The translations under genes were made by a program, and so were the position numbers. The notes beneath the pieces are model-generated. The model did no database searches. It was not told the DNA's origin and saw only the letters and a program-made list of their open reading frames with translations. From the NCBI GenBank assembly GCA_947568835.1, contig OX387604.1:13545076-13609075 (forward strand): a stretch of 64,000 nt of DNA, in the 5' to 3' direction. The stretch comes from Protonemura montana. Taxonomy: Eukaryota > Arthropoda > Insecta > Plecoptera > Nemouridae. Every line of letters starts with the position of its first letter. Position 1 is the stretch's first letter. Positions 26,691 through 39,500 of the stretch are shown in pieces.

Positions 26691-27525
26691 TATCTCCACG
26701 CATCAAATCGCTCGACACCATTCGTTTTACGACACATTAATAGGCCACATTGATGAGGTGTTGGGGGTTTTGGCCATACTATTTTCAAGTAAAATTAGAG
26801 TAAAATTAGCATCGTAAACTATTATAATACTGCTATCAGAACGGTGCCCTATGCTATTAATAGTAAAAAAAATAGTAAACATGGTTTGCTTTATCGTCTA
26901 AAGTCTAAATAATTGGGTGAAGTCGTTTATTTCCAAGCCTTGCGTACGGTAATTTCGTTAACTATGTTTTTAAATGCTTCCGCTGTTAATGGAGCAAGGG
27001 AAGCGATTCGTTGGACTTTAATTTAATGCAATTTTTATAAACGCAAGGCAAATTGGTATTGCCTAGTAACCGTTCGAAGCCGATCAAAATAAATTCATGT
27101 TTTCATTCCCTTTTCTGAGATAAGGTAAAATTGTATATACCATGAAGAGTGGAATGAAGGTCAAGATATAAAATGTGCAGAGAAGAAAATAAGTCACCGT
27201 TAATTATATTTTTCTAGTTAGCAAGAAAGTTCTCGTTACAAATTCTGCACCAATAAAATACGTCACCTATAACGCATGAATACCACCTTTATTCGTCGCT
27301 GGAAAACAATTGTCGCTGTTACAATACTCCAAACATTTGATCATTCACCATAAGAGGAGTCAACACAGTGAATTCATATCTGTAGAACTTTAAAATTAGC
27401 TACAATATGAGTGTTTTTCAACAGCAAAGTCACCATATCCACCCCAAGTTCGGAAAGGGAAACCCCATGGCTTTGCTGATTGAGTTCGTACGCCATCTTC
27501 TTGTTGTCAATGCATAATAAAGCCA

Positions 27526-27554
27526 ACTCGTCTGACTCGTCTGACTCGTCTGAC
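27526..27554. repeat. 9-bp repeat ACTCGTCTG, three copies
   Basis: Three perfect tandem copies plus a partial fourth. Confidence 0.9.
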
Positions 27555-29574
27555 AATAATGCAGATGACTTGCAGGTCTCTGGCTACGTACCAGTCATGT
27601 TAGCGGAAATGGTAGTAACAGAGTTTAGGGATGCGAAGAGGGAATCCATGTACTGGCTGAGATGACACGTACATTTTTCCCTAAGGACACCAAGGATATT
27701 TAAGGATATTATTCATCTCTCGTCGCAAGTATGTCCTTTTCTCCGACATTTTAACCCACGACAATGTTTTGTTTGTACTGTTCTGTTTAAACCATAGCAA
27801 CCGTTAAAGGATTACATTCTACATTGCATAAACCCACTAACGTGGCAATTTCGTGGCAAAGGAGAGTACAGGTTAAAGTACTACTTCATGCCTTTCACTT
27901 TTATTGTGTTGTTTGTTTTTTCAATTCCGTTTCATATCTCGCCTGTTGCTTATCATATAAGTTCAGAAAATATTCTTACCTATCTCATTATCAATTCCTT
28001 TCTTCCTGTTCGTCGTTTTCATTTTACCCTCTCATCTTCTTCTTAAACTCCCCTTATTTCTAATGTATTTTCTAAGTAGTAGGTAAATGTCTTAAAGAGC
28101 AAAGATGGGTTTTTGGAAAAGGTTTGTCATGTCTCGGTAGAGGTGATGCGAAGATTTCTTCCTGAGGGGAAACATGTCAGGAAAATTGTCATAGCCAGGA
28201 TACTTGCAACTCTCTAACCACTCTCTGCACGCCATCCCCGATCTCAAATATGATTATATGTATTCAAATTAGATTCGTACTCTGATACCCCTGAATGCAG
28301 CCCGCAGAGCAGTCACGCCAAGCCCGACCACTAGGCATCCAGCAAAACGCTTTATCCGTTTCAGCGCACCTACAATCTAGACAATCGTAGCTCTCATTTT
28401 TTAACGAAGATCTTCTTTCAAAAGTATCAGTTTTGATGATGTAAAATAATATTTTGTAATGTTTTGCCGTGGAATCTTCAAATGATTACTCAGGACTGAA
28501 ATCAAACAAGGGATTGTTTTTTTGTTCATTCTTTTTGGCTACGCATGGTAATGCCCAGTCTGGAATAAGTTTAAATATACGAGCAAACATTGTTGGGTTG
28601 AAATAGTCAGCACCGTGATGAGAATCTAGTGTGCCTTCGTGGCGTTATCAACGTCATTCATCATCCTGTTCAGAGATGAACTTTGTACAATTGTTGTTAA
28701 AACGTGCCGAAAAACGAATCCAGCCCACAGATAGATGCTTTAGGAAGTGAATTATTGTTTCTCTGCAAATATACAAGATGATTAGGTGTTCATGATAGTT
28801 TAATGGGTGAATATCGATTATCAATTAAAGTTCCCCGCCACCAAACAGCTGGAAAAGCGGTGAATTTCCACCCTTTTCAAGTAATCCCACTAAAACCCTC
28901 TCGGGTACCAATCATCACATCAATCACATGTTTGGGCAGGTCTCGGTTAGCGTGTAAAAAACTTTCGGTACGTCGAAAACAGCATTCGCGGCAATAATAT
29001 AATTTTCCGAAACAAAGAGTACGTTGAGCATTGATCTTGACGTGTCATTTCAAAATCGATACTCAATCAATAACAAACTTTAACACCATTCACTAGAGAG
29101 ACGGAATGGAAAAATGCCCACCCCTTTGGTAGAAATTTTGTATAGCTTTAAGCTGTGCATTATTCCAATCAAACTCACCCTTGAATAAATATGAATACCA
29201 ATTAACGGATAGCATATAACAATATTCTACAGCTGTGATAGAACATGGAATTGTAGCGTTCTAATTTTTAACCGTTTCCTATTGATATATGCATTTTTCG
29301 AGAATATTCCTGCTGTCATTGAAAAACTAATAATATTTTTTCAAACATGTCATCCCATAATTTAAACCACAAATGCTTTGGCTATGGCTAGAGTAAATAT
29401 ACGAAGCCTGCATAAATTAAATTAAGTCTCTAAAATTTCACACATAACTTTCCTCTCGAGTCTGGAGCATTGGGCGTTCGATTCGTGGACTTCTATTAGA
29501 GTGGAAGTGAGCTGAGATGACTTGCTGGTATATATTTCAATCGTCGAATGTCATGTCATGTCACAGAGCTAGCA

Positions 29575-29595
29575 TGGCTGGCTGGCTGGCTGGCG
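29575..29595. repeat. (GGCT)n microsatellite
   Basis: About five GGCT units, 55-75 bp upstream of the candidate start codon at 29649 and just before an inverted CCAAT box (ATTGG, about 29602). Confidence 0.8.
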
Positions 29596-29648
29596 GGTGA
29601 CGATTGGTGTGAAGTTAGAACCTAGAATATTTCCCACATTTTACAAAC

Positions 29649-29751
29649 ATGGATGACGACGGAGGCGACACTTCCCCTGCTAAGGGTGACATCACCGGAG
29701 ACCGGGATCAAAAATGGGTACACCCAAGTGAAAGAAAATCGTGCAAACAAG
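29649..29751 (+). CDS. Candidate first exon of an unknown plus-strand gene
   Basis: The ATG is in a good context (ACAAACATGG: A at -3, G at +4). It opens a codon-rich, hydrophilic segment beginning MDDDGGDTSPAKGDITGDRD and continuing to HPSERKSCKQ. GC content falls sharply after about 29751, where CAAG|GTTCTT is a possible (weak) phase-1 donor; an alternative is TGG|GTACAC earlier. Upstream lie a GGCT repeat and an inverted CCAAT box, as in a promoter. No downstream exon could be linked and the protein was not recognised. Confidence 0.35.
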
Positions 29752-31994
29752 GTTCTTTTTTTCTCTTGAGTATATTGACAGTAAATATTTCTAGTAACGT
29801 AAACAGCATTTACTCAGTTATTATTTAGCTAATTAAGGCTTGGTTGGCGTGTTTTATACCTGCTTGAGACGGTGTAACAGCCAAATAGCCAAATAGCTTT
29901 GTATCTGTTCAGTTGGTTGCAAAATAAGTTACTGACATTTTAGCTCAACAACTCTTTGTCATATCGCAGTAAAAATTATTTTGTATAATTGTTATATTGC
30001 CTTTTCCTTGCTGATGAAACAGAAATTTTCTACATAAAATTCATTTCTATTAAAAAAACCAAAAAAAAACCCCAAAAAAAAACTTTGGAAACTGATCGCA
30101 CTGCAAAACAGCTCTACTAAAGGTAAAGTTTTAATGGAAATGCTTTAAAAACATCAATATAATCATATATATCCCTTATAATCACTTTTTAGATATTATG
30201 TCATTATAAAATTTCATACAATTTACTTGATCATGCGTATTAGAGGTAGAGGTAGAAAAGGTAGAACCATTTCAAATTGAAACGAAACGTTGTGCACGCC
30301 TGTCAGCTCGTTCAGCTTCCACACATTCATTGGTCTAATAACTATTGTATGGTTAGCGTTGCTAACTTTTTTCTACAGGAAATACAGAACCTAACCAGTA
30401 ACAAGCAAACCACAAGCTCTCCAACATGCTAAAATCCTTCACTTACGAATAGGAATTCAGGTCCAAAATGGCTAAACCTTAAAGCAAGCTATGATAGTTC
30501 ACAGAATGAAATATCATGCATTTGCGGCAGAAAATACCTCATATTTCAGTTGAAAGTTCTAACGTTTCTTTAATGGAATAAAGATATCCAGCAACCAGGC
30601 GGCAAGTGAGCAAATAACCAATAAACTCAACGGTTTTACCTCAAAGGTATGCACCTCTGTGGTGTACATATACATATTATTTTATTTTTATTATAATTTT
30701 GCTAAATGCTAATGCTTCCATGGTCACTAGTATTTTCATTAATTTGAAAGTCCTCAAATGTAGTGTTTATTTGTAGTGCTTGCAAAGGTGTTTGTCGATC
30801 CCACTTCCCACACAATTTAATTTAATTTATTTTTACTGTTTGAACGGGACTAGAATGAGGGAGGATCCGGAAGAGGAATACACAGCTAACTGGAAGGAGA
30901 GCAATGAGTAGTAGATTCACTTTCTAATTTAATTCCCTGTTGCTAATTAGCAGACAGACAGGATGCAAAGAGGGGTGGGTGTGTGGGTGGGTGGTAGGGC
31001 GGGTGGAGGGGGGGGGGGGTTACATTATTCTGCTAGCATGCAGTTTCTTTCGCGATTGGAAACGAAAATCAAAATAGTAAGTGCGAAATGTTGACGGGAA
31101 AGCAGAATTCTTGATCGTGACATAATTTGTTGTAAGTAAAAATGAATATTCGCACTCGCTTTGCGTTTTTATGCAAATTAATCCAAGTTTTTAACGGTTC
31201 CTATAGACGTCAAGAAAAGTAAGCCATCCGCGTGTTTTTAATTGTGTCTTCATAGACAAAACGGTGAGACGTTACTTTCAGTTCAAGAAATTCCTCTTTC
31301 AAGGTGAAAAATAATTATTTTTCTACTATCGATGTAGGTAGGTACTATACATTCTATTTTAGCGCTTGTAATCGTTTTTAGCAAGAGACGTTTAAAACTT
31401 TTTGAAAAAAAAATCTCGATTTAATTAAAACAAGCCGAAAGCTTTTAATGAGTTCTGGAGGTGACACTACAGAGAAAAGCTTTCTCAATTCATTTCAAAA
31501 CGATATTTGACTCCTGACGATATTTGCATCGGTAGGCTTGCCTTTTGAAACTTGGGTTGTCACCCTTGAAGTATGTTCGCTTCTTCGTTAGCCCTAGGCA
31601 CATCTCGCTCACTTGCAGTACTTGTAAAGAATAATATTAACATTTTGTGCAACTTTGGATTAAAGTTCGTATGTTGTAGAAATAGATATCTATTGAGTTG
31701 TGACCAGTCACCAAAATCTTTGGTTATATGTAAAACATCCCTTGCTGTAGCGAAGAAATATTTGACAAGTCTGGTAAAATTCTTATCTGCAGCGCGTATT
31801 TGAAATATGGGGTCGTATTTTCTAATGAAATGTATTGAAACTTGAAAGTACGCCGTAAAGAAGACATCGTCATATCATTCTTTCCATGCTATGTCGTAAG
31901 TTATGTTACCAATGACAATGCCACTTGATATGAATAAATTTCAGACTTGATAGTTTTTAGACTCATGTCTACTTTATCTAACCTTATCACTAGT
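29752..31994. other. No recognised gene
   Basis: AT-rich. A G-rich tract (30971-31019, ending in 12 G, with G-quadruplex potential) follows a short open segment at 30853-30910 encoding MREDPEEEYTANWKESNE before a TAG. That segment has an AG just before it but no other support. Confidence 0.4.
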
Positions 31995-32383
31995 TTTGAC
32001 AAAAACTATTTGAACTGGGTTTTGAATGCTAAGTGAAGAACAACTAAATTTTCCAACGTTTCGTAACTGGTCCTTTTACTTGATCAAGGGTAAAAGCAGT
32101 CATGACAATTTTCCTATAACAAAAGAACCACAAAAAATTATAACAATTACCTAGTTCAAGCATCCTAAATGCATCTAGGATTGCATTTGGATTTGCATCT
32201 AAATGGATTTAGGATGCCTGAACTAGGTAATTTTTATAATTGTTTGTGGTTCTTTTGTTATCGGAAAATTGTCAGGAATGCTTTAACCCTTGATAAAGTA
32301 ACAGGTAGAAGTTACGAAACGTTGGGAAATTTAGTTGTTCTTCACTAAGTATTCAAAACCCAGTTCAAATAGTTTTTGTCAAA
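31995..32383. mobile_element. 389-bp foldback (MITE-like) element
   Basis: Two long imperfect inverted arms, about 31995-32172 and 32205-32383, begin and end with TTTGACAAAAACTATTTGAA and its complement and surround a spacer of roughly 30 bp. The arms differ by scattered substitutions. There is no coding capacity. A clear target-site duplication was not found. This is the structure of a non-autonomous foldback or MITE transposon. Confidence 0.8.
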
Positions 32384-33038
32384 TTTCGGACTATTAATAT
32401 ACATAGGTATGCATTTTTTTAAAACCAGTAAAACACCCTGAGTCGATATCAAAAATAGCATGAACTGCCCAGTTTTGGATGGTCCAAACTAATCACAATA
32501 TCCATGTCCAATATCAATATCCAATAAACCTATTCCCGTGCCTTTTGCGATTATTTATAACGTAACTAACAACAAATGTCTACGCCAATGAAAGGTTTCC
32601 ATTGGTTCCTGTTGACATATGCTACTAATCCACTGCGTTTCAACTCTGCCCGAGAGTTTTGATATTTTTTGAATCGGTAAAAAAAAGTTTTGAAGCCTAC
32701 ATAGGCTAGATCTCTGGAGACACTATGCTTTTTATTTTTAGACTGAATGAAGAATAATGGTTAAGTTTCGACATATGATTTTTTGCTTGGCACAACTTTC
32801 TGAAAGTTCCCTGCGACCCCCTTTCATTTGCATTCACGCAGGATCGTAATTAATCATCATTCAAAATTCCAATCCAGATATTAAAGTTCAATTAATTGTT
32901 CCGAAAATTCAAGGAAAAGAAGAATCTGGATCGAATGTCCGAGGAGATTTTATGACTTGCAGATTCCATCTTCGAGGTTGGTAAAAAAAATCAATAGGTC
33001 ACATTATACACGCTCAATAGTATTATCAGCTGTCAAAA

Positions 33039-33863
33039 CTAAAAATATTGAGAAGCACCGTTGAAAAAAATCTTTGGGAAATGTGTAAAAATATTGGATT
33101 CCAGTAACCTTGCTAAAAATACGAATTTACTGATGGTGTCAATAACTCCACTTATCTGTGCCGCGTCAGCATTTTTTACTAAGCACCCAGGATAAGCCAT
33201 TCGGTATTCAGTAACACGCACCCAGAATCCCACGTCCAGAAAAAGACACACCTGGAAATCCAAAGGAGAGGTACCACCAATTCGCACTTTTTTAATTGTA
33301 CGTTTACTTAGAGGGAAGTACAGTTTGTCATCTGATATCATATTACTTGTAGTAAGTAGAGTGAGTTTTGTGATATCACATTGTAAATTGACTGGTCAAT
33401 AACCCTCAATGTCTAGGGGTATTGATGTCTCAGATTTCAAGATATCACCATTAAGGAGTTGAAGTGAGGGAGTTTTATTCTGGGAGGGTTGTGCACAATC
33501 TAACACTGCCATTAAGCGAGCTGGAGTAGCGTAGGCCTTGTACTTTATTCGTTTGTTGTCGTCGGATGGGTGGGTTTCTTCGGTTCCGGGGGGTTGCGGG
33601 AGAGAAGGGTGGGGGGGGGGGGGGGGGGAGGGCAATCTTCCTTTTTTTGGCTGATCAAGTACTTGGCTAGTATCTATGGACATATATCGGGGAAAATGGC
33701 TACTTTTTCGTCTAGTAGCGACTTGGACTTCAACATTAGTGTATAAGTGTGTGGTTTGTATGGTGGAGGAGCCACTTCTATGAACGCGTGAAAAATAAAT
33801 AAAATAAAGCTTACATCTTTGGTTTAACGTACCTTCATAAGAATGGCAGTAATTACAGTTTTT
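33039..33863 (-). pseudogene. Unrecognised 275-codon minus-strand frame broken by one TGA
   Basis: From 33863 down to 33039 a single frame stays open except for TGA at 33398-33396. It contains a start of CNYCHSYEG type, a proline run encoded by the 18-bp poly-C/G tract (33611-33628), then NKRIKYKAYATPARLMAVLD, ILKSETSIPLDIEGY (just before the stop) and LYFPLSKRTIKKVRIGGTSP. The first in-frame ATG is at 33683. Protein-like composition on both sides of the stop suggests an old coding sequence (transposon protein, retrocopy or exon) that has taken one nonsense mutation. A possible donor (TTCCAG|GTGTGT, near 33252) could instead end an exon. No family was recognised. Confidence 0.35.
33611..33628. 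repeat. Poly-G tract (18 bp)
   Basis: An uninterrupted G run. Length instability here would shift the minus-strand frame described at 33039-33863. Confidence 0.95.
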
Positions 33864-36330
33864 TCAACACCTGCAGATAGATAGTAATAACACAGTCAAC
33901 GACACTTTTTCTGCTATCTAAGCAGATTTTCAACATCAAACTAACTTAAACAACTCAATTTTCGAGTTCAGTGTCAGCAGGAAAGTCATGAGAAAGAATG
34001 ATAAACTTAAAAGTGTTTTGACGCGCTGGAAAAGGTACTCCGTTTGCCTAAGGCTTACATAATAATAAAAAGAGGACCTTCTGCATCTATGGTGTGATAT
34101 CATGAACACACTCTTTCATCCTAGCACAAGTACTGCCACTTTACATCTAGTTAGCGGTGTTCTGCACAGATGCCGGCGCCTAGTACATGTTAATGCACAT
34201 GGGCTAAACGGGGTAGAGACTATACGATGAAAATATAGCTCCGCCAATTATTTATAGCTTCATTTTGTTTAGCTTTCCTCAGTATATTCGTAAAGTTGCC
34301 ACATTCGCCACAACGCGAAACTTTATGGAGAAAGTTTCATGACTGGGTGCATGCACATGGACTCCTCCCTTCCGAGTTCCTGCTTGAATAATGCGCCCTG
34401 AAAAGGGTACGAAACTTTCTTACGAAATAAAATTGCAATTAGAAATAGAAATAGAAACGAACGATGGTTAATATATCATTTTCTAATCCTGATACGGGAC
34501 AGAACAATCTTTCATCCTCTTCTTGTCGTAACGTTTTTTTTGTTTACTTTACTGAACTCTAAATGAAGCCATAGTTTCAAGAATAACTTAACCCCTACGG
34601 ACCCAATAAAATGAGATGACAACGAAAAATTGCAAGGACTGCAAAATAATCCAAGTTTGAACTCAGGTCTTCAAACTGAAATCCCAGATAACTCAAGGCA
34701 TCCGCATGTTCCCGCTTGCTATTCCAATCTACTAGAGGGGTGTATATTGTGTAATAGTTATTGAATGCATAGTCAGGTGTTGGCATTCCCAGCAAAGTGT
34801 TCCTATAGAGTATAGACAGAAGGCGAGGACCTACGTTACAGAAAGCAGGGGAGACAGAATTCATAAGCAAGTCTTATAGTAAACCCCGAGTCTGATGCAG
34901 CACACACTAGTTTCCGTGCAGGGGTTCTTAAAGGAAACCAGGGGGAGGCTAAGGGCCTACTAGAGAAATGTTACTATTGTCAAAATGTCTAGAAACGCTG
35001 AAAAAGCCTTGGGGACGAAATATACGGCCCGCGGTCCAAATAAAGGCTTGCCGTTCTTTTGGGACTGCTCATCGAACATTAATCATGGCATTCACTACAA
35101 GAATCACAAACAAATCGCACTTATAGAAAGTTTGCGGAAATAGTTTGTTCATCTTATCTTTGGAAATAAGAAATGGTTCGCAAAATAATGGCTATTTCTT
35201 GAGTGATATTCAGCAATAAAGTTAGCAAATGAGCGCCATGAGCATCAGAGGCGTTTTATTTAGGAAGCAATCGTCCAGACGATTTATCTTCTCACATGAA
35301 ATCGTTTTGCTCTTGCAGTCTAATATCGGTAGGAATGCTGAGAATATTTTCCGCTGAGGGTTAAATGTGCAGATAGCCAAGAATGATGCTCAGTTTAAAA
35401 TTAAAATTACTTGTTCACATTACGCTGCTAAATTTATCTAACCTTGTCTATTGATTTTTGGGTATACGACTCGAGCATTGTAGATATAGATACATTCTCC
35501 TTGGGGACATTTAGTCGGTTTGTTTGTTTCTAGAGTTTGTTTTTGTTATAATTTTCATCCAATTAATATTTCGATATAATAGACAGCGAACACAGAATAT
35601 ACTAGTCATATTATAAGTTTATATCGCGTACCATTATTGTGACGGAATCGCTTTTTGATCGCTTGGGGTGCGAATGAGAGTTGTGGAAAGAGGTACCATT
35701 GCAGATAGTTTCGGGGGTGAGATAAAGAGTGTTTGCCCCCCTCTATGCCTGACTTCCTGGATGGGTCCCTGGGGAAGATGACATCATAGTCTAGAGAGAC
35801 AAACTCTATTCCGTGGACGGTTGCCTACAAGTGCTAGTCATGCAGCCTCCCAAAGAGCAGCACACTTTTTTAAGGGTGGAGAAACTCTAATTTGGGGTGA
35901 CAAGCATAGAAACAGTTGAGAGTACTATAGTACTTATCTGATAATTTTCCTTTGAACTGCATCACATTAATCATATTTTCTTTTAAGATGCACTTCACCG
36001 TTTCACGCCAAGTCATCATAGCATTCTGCACTTTAAATTATTAAAATTCACTGCTGCAGTCAAAGTGCAATGTCGGAAAGGAACCAAACGTCTTTCTTTG
36101 AGCTCTACACCACAATTTTATCATCGTGACTAAGGGCAAAAACAATGACACTTTGAGAAATTTTAAGTACCTCGTCTTCATGAACACAATATCATTTATT
36201 TTTCTTATTTTTCTTTATTTCTTTTTTTTCCAGTCGTTTTTGTTTATATCACCTATTCACAAAATATGAGAAATGATATTCAGAAAACAAAAACCAAAGA
36301 ATGAGAAGTTGAAAAAGCTATGATAGTTAA
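33864..36330. other. No confident gene
   Basis: A minus-strand frame ending at 34595 (41 codons after an AG at about 34733) reads ALSYLGFQFEDLSSNLDYFA before a TAG. It vaguely resembles the C terminus of ABCG half-transporters, but no other ABCG exon was found, so it is not called. Another open minus segment lies at about 35640-35820. The rest is AT-rich. Confidence 0.3.
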
Positions 36331-36565
36331 ATGATAAAGGCTGCTCGGGGAACGAGTCTAATTGGAATTCCAATGGTGTGGGTTCGAGTCGGAAAGGCGG
36401 GAAATATCCAGTGCAAAGTGGAAAATGAGACAGAAGTGTACAGTGAGACTCCAAGGTGCTACTGCTGGGAGCAGAAGCAACTCTCTTGCCTGGAATCGAG
36501 GAAGGAAGGAAGGATGGGTATTGGGTATAGCGCACGAGGGGTGGTGAATTGCCAATGTGATGTAT
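36331..36565 (+). mobile_element. Possible tRNA-derived SINE
   Basis: A GC-richer 230-bp segment has a good RNA polymerase III B box (GGTTCGAGTC, 36381-36390) and, about 40 bp upstream, a weak A-box-like GGCTGCTCGGGG. The remainder is a non-coding body ending near a run of GGAA repeats. The spacing fits a tRNA-derived head. Only one copy is in the window, so repetitiveness cannot be shown. Confidence 0.3.
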
Positions 36566-39500
36566 AGGGGACCTGAGGAAGCAGTAGGGGAGAGGCTACC
36601 GCTACTGGGTAGATATTGACAAATCACTATATTATAGCACAGAAAACTTAATACATCAGCACGTACTGAGCAAGTAACAGGTAGGTTAGAAAACTTTGAC
36701 GCAAGACTTTTCAGATGGACGGGTTACAATGGAATGTTTATGATATTTGATAACACATCAAGTGGGCATTTGTATAACTGACCCTTCAGCTACTACCAGA
36801 GTTTGTCTTTTTCAAATTTTGGATTCATCAGAGCGAAGAGACTGGAAATGTATTTCCGTTTCCGGAGTGTAATGTGAGTTTACATCTCTTCGCTTTTGTT
36901 GTTTTAAAAACGGCGACATCCCTTTACTGCACGAAAACACATTATTCCCCAAAGCCTAGTGCCATTGCCGCTCGGATTCGCTCCTCCTTTAGCACTTTGC
37001 AAACTTTATGGGACGTGTGTTTACTTGTCAACGAGCCATAATAACGTGCGAATTGAATAATATCATATCGTCTTTCGCTTTACGTATAATATGAGTCTGC
37101 ATATCTTGTAATGCGCGTAACATCTTTTTCAGAAAGATATACATAGAACAGATCTATGTTTCTACTGTGTAACGTTGCCCTTTGTATCGATACGTAACCA
37201 TTACTCTAGTTAAGAGAAGTTTGCAAGTTGCAAATCCCAGACAAATCTGTCTGAATTGGGCTCTTCCCCTCACCAGGTCCAATTATACTACGTTGGTTTA
37301 GCATAGATCTGGGCGATATTTCTCTTGCAATAGAGGTATCTTGTATAACACTACGTCGCGACAATATTCACACCAAGCTAGAAGGTAGCAAGCACGACAA
37401 GGTAGTCTTATTTTATTCTGTTTTATGATCACCCCAATTTGAACACAGCGTTATTGCAGTAATTATTCCCTGAACTCAATTCGGTTGCTGACTTAGCGTA
37501 AATGGAAACCACAGTGTTTTCACGCTGATCTCTCATTTGGTCACAATTCGAGTTTGCCGTGCCAACTCATGAGATACTGGGATTAAGGAGACACTCGTTG
37601 GCTAAAGACTAAAGCCGCATCGATGGAGGTGCCGGGTTCTAGTTTTCAATGATATCCATTGCCATTACCTTTAGCTGACACAACGCCCGAATTTGTATAT
37701 ATCACACATTTTCTTTTGATACGTGATACGACAGAAAATAGATGCAATTAAGGAACCGATTTAATGGGGGCGATGACAGTAGGGGAGGATCCGGGTGCCA
37801 TGTTTTGGCACTGGCTGTACGAAGCATGGCAAGCTGTGATTTGCACAGAGAAAACCCTGTGCCGTTTCTACGGCAACCGTTTCCACGTGACAAAGCATTA
37901 TGATACATCAAATTGATCCAAGTTACGTGTTTTAACAACGAGATAGCATCATTCATGTTTTGATTGATCGTACTTTCAATCACATCTCATTACCATATAC
38001 AGCTACAGGAAGGTAGAACAGTGCATTAATTAAATGTTGTTCTAGGAAAGGTGGGCTTGGACTAGAAATTCGAAAATATCATCTTGGAAAGCTTGTGCCC
38101 GGCCGTGAAAGAAAATTACTTTGGTATAGAAGTTGGGGGCACCCTCATAAAAGAGCCTGATAATCCTAGCCAACACATAGATCCTTTCCAATTCTGGTTC
38201 GTGTCCAATTAAGGTAGAATCTTGTCGGATTACTTTTTCTTAAGATCGTTTAGCTTCGAGCACGTACCTTTTGACGCCACATATTGCACACAATTTTCAT
38301 TTGAAAGTATAGCTGCTAGTATTAAATGAGCAAATAGGTTGGTTATTAGGGTTGACAGAATATTATTTCCCGTCTTTTCCTCATCTCACCGTATATTATT
38401 TCATCTTTGCAATTCAAATCACGGCGGCATCAGGCAATGGCTTGTGTTTCTGTGGCATACCAAACAGCTGAAGTGTGGCCAAACGCGCCTCATATCTCGC
38501 TACTTCCACTCGGTTGGCTACCTTTCGCTTGAATAGTATGCATGCTATTCCGCTCTGTGCACCGACGCCGCCGACGCCGCCGACGCCGCTAGAGCCGAAG
38601 CCGCATCAGTACGCAATGCCTGTTGGATCGGTTGGGTGGATAGTATTCAGGTCCTACCAATGTACCGTGTATAGATACGGCAGCGCAATACTAGCTATGT
38701 CAGATAATTCAACGTTACAAGATATTATCACACTACGTAAAGTGGACAACAGTGATACTCGCTAATAGTTGATGAGATTTTACCTTTCAAATACAAAATG
38801 TGAATGTTTTTAGTTCTTCATAATAATGAACTGGAGGGCAAGGCACCCTGCAGTTTTGTTACATTTTTTTTAAATTTGAATCGAACTATGTACTCACTAC
38901 TCAGCCAACAATGGATTGCCCGTCTTCAATGTTTACTAGTAGTTTGGATCCCATGCTCTATTCAGGTATTTGAGATTCTTACAGAGACCAAAGTTACAAA
39001 ACCTAACCATGAAGGTAAGATAATAATCGAGTATGCTTGATGAGCGTAGCGAAATCTTCAATTTCTCATACCCCAGAACACACTCACATACCACATCTCT
39101 GTGTGTGTGTTTGTAGTGTGTCTGGTTGTTCGCGCTTTAGCGATCACACGCCTCCTCCGATTTCAACCAAGTTTCTTAACAAGACCTGTCGCGTTTTTTG
39201 AGAAAAATCAGTCAAACAGTTGTGGAAATATTCAAAATGTACAAACATTTTCATGTTTTATAAATTAACTTTTCGGAGACAAGAAAGAATACACATTATT
39301 GTTGAAATTTACATAAATGACTTTCATGACAACGAAAATATTGAGATTTTATATAACCTTTTCGTAGTTCCATAAAAATTTCCATGACGACAGTTTTAAA
39401 AATTTGAAGTCAATACCAATGAAGAGAAATACCAAAGAAGCGTAAGGGGTACGTTTACTATTCATTTAGAATGAATTTACTTTGTCATATACGTTGTCCC

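Larger units (their letters stand above)
25961..29648. other. Intergenic between RYK (minus) and the candidate gene at 29649 (plus)
   Basis: A GC-rich island (about 26450-26700) includes a hexamer array at 26661-26690 and several short open frames, for example an ATG frame at 26447 of about 47 codons; none was recognised. A 9-bp repeat (ACTCGTCTG, three copies) lies at 27526-27554. The rest is AT-rich and featureless. Confidence 0.45.

Noticed and set aside
35640..35830. Open segments on both strands with exon-like composition
   Set aside because: No recognised peptide, a possible acceptor on one strand only, and competing open frames on both strands.
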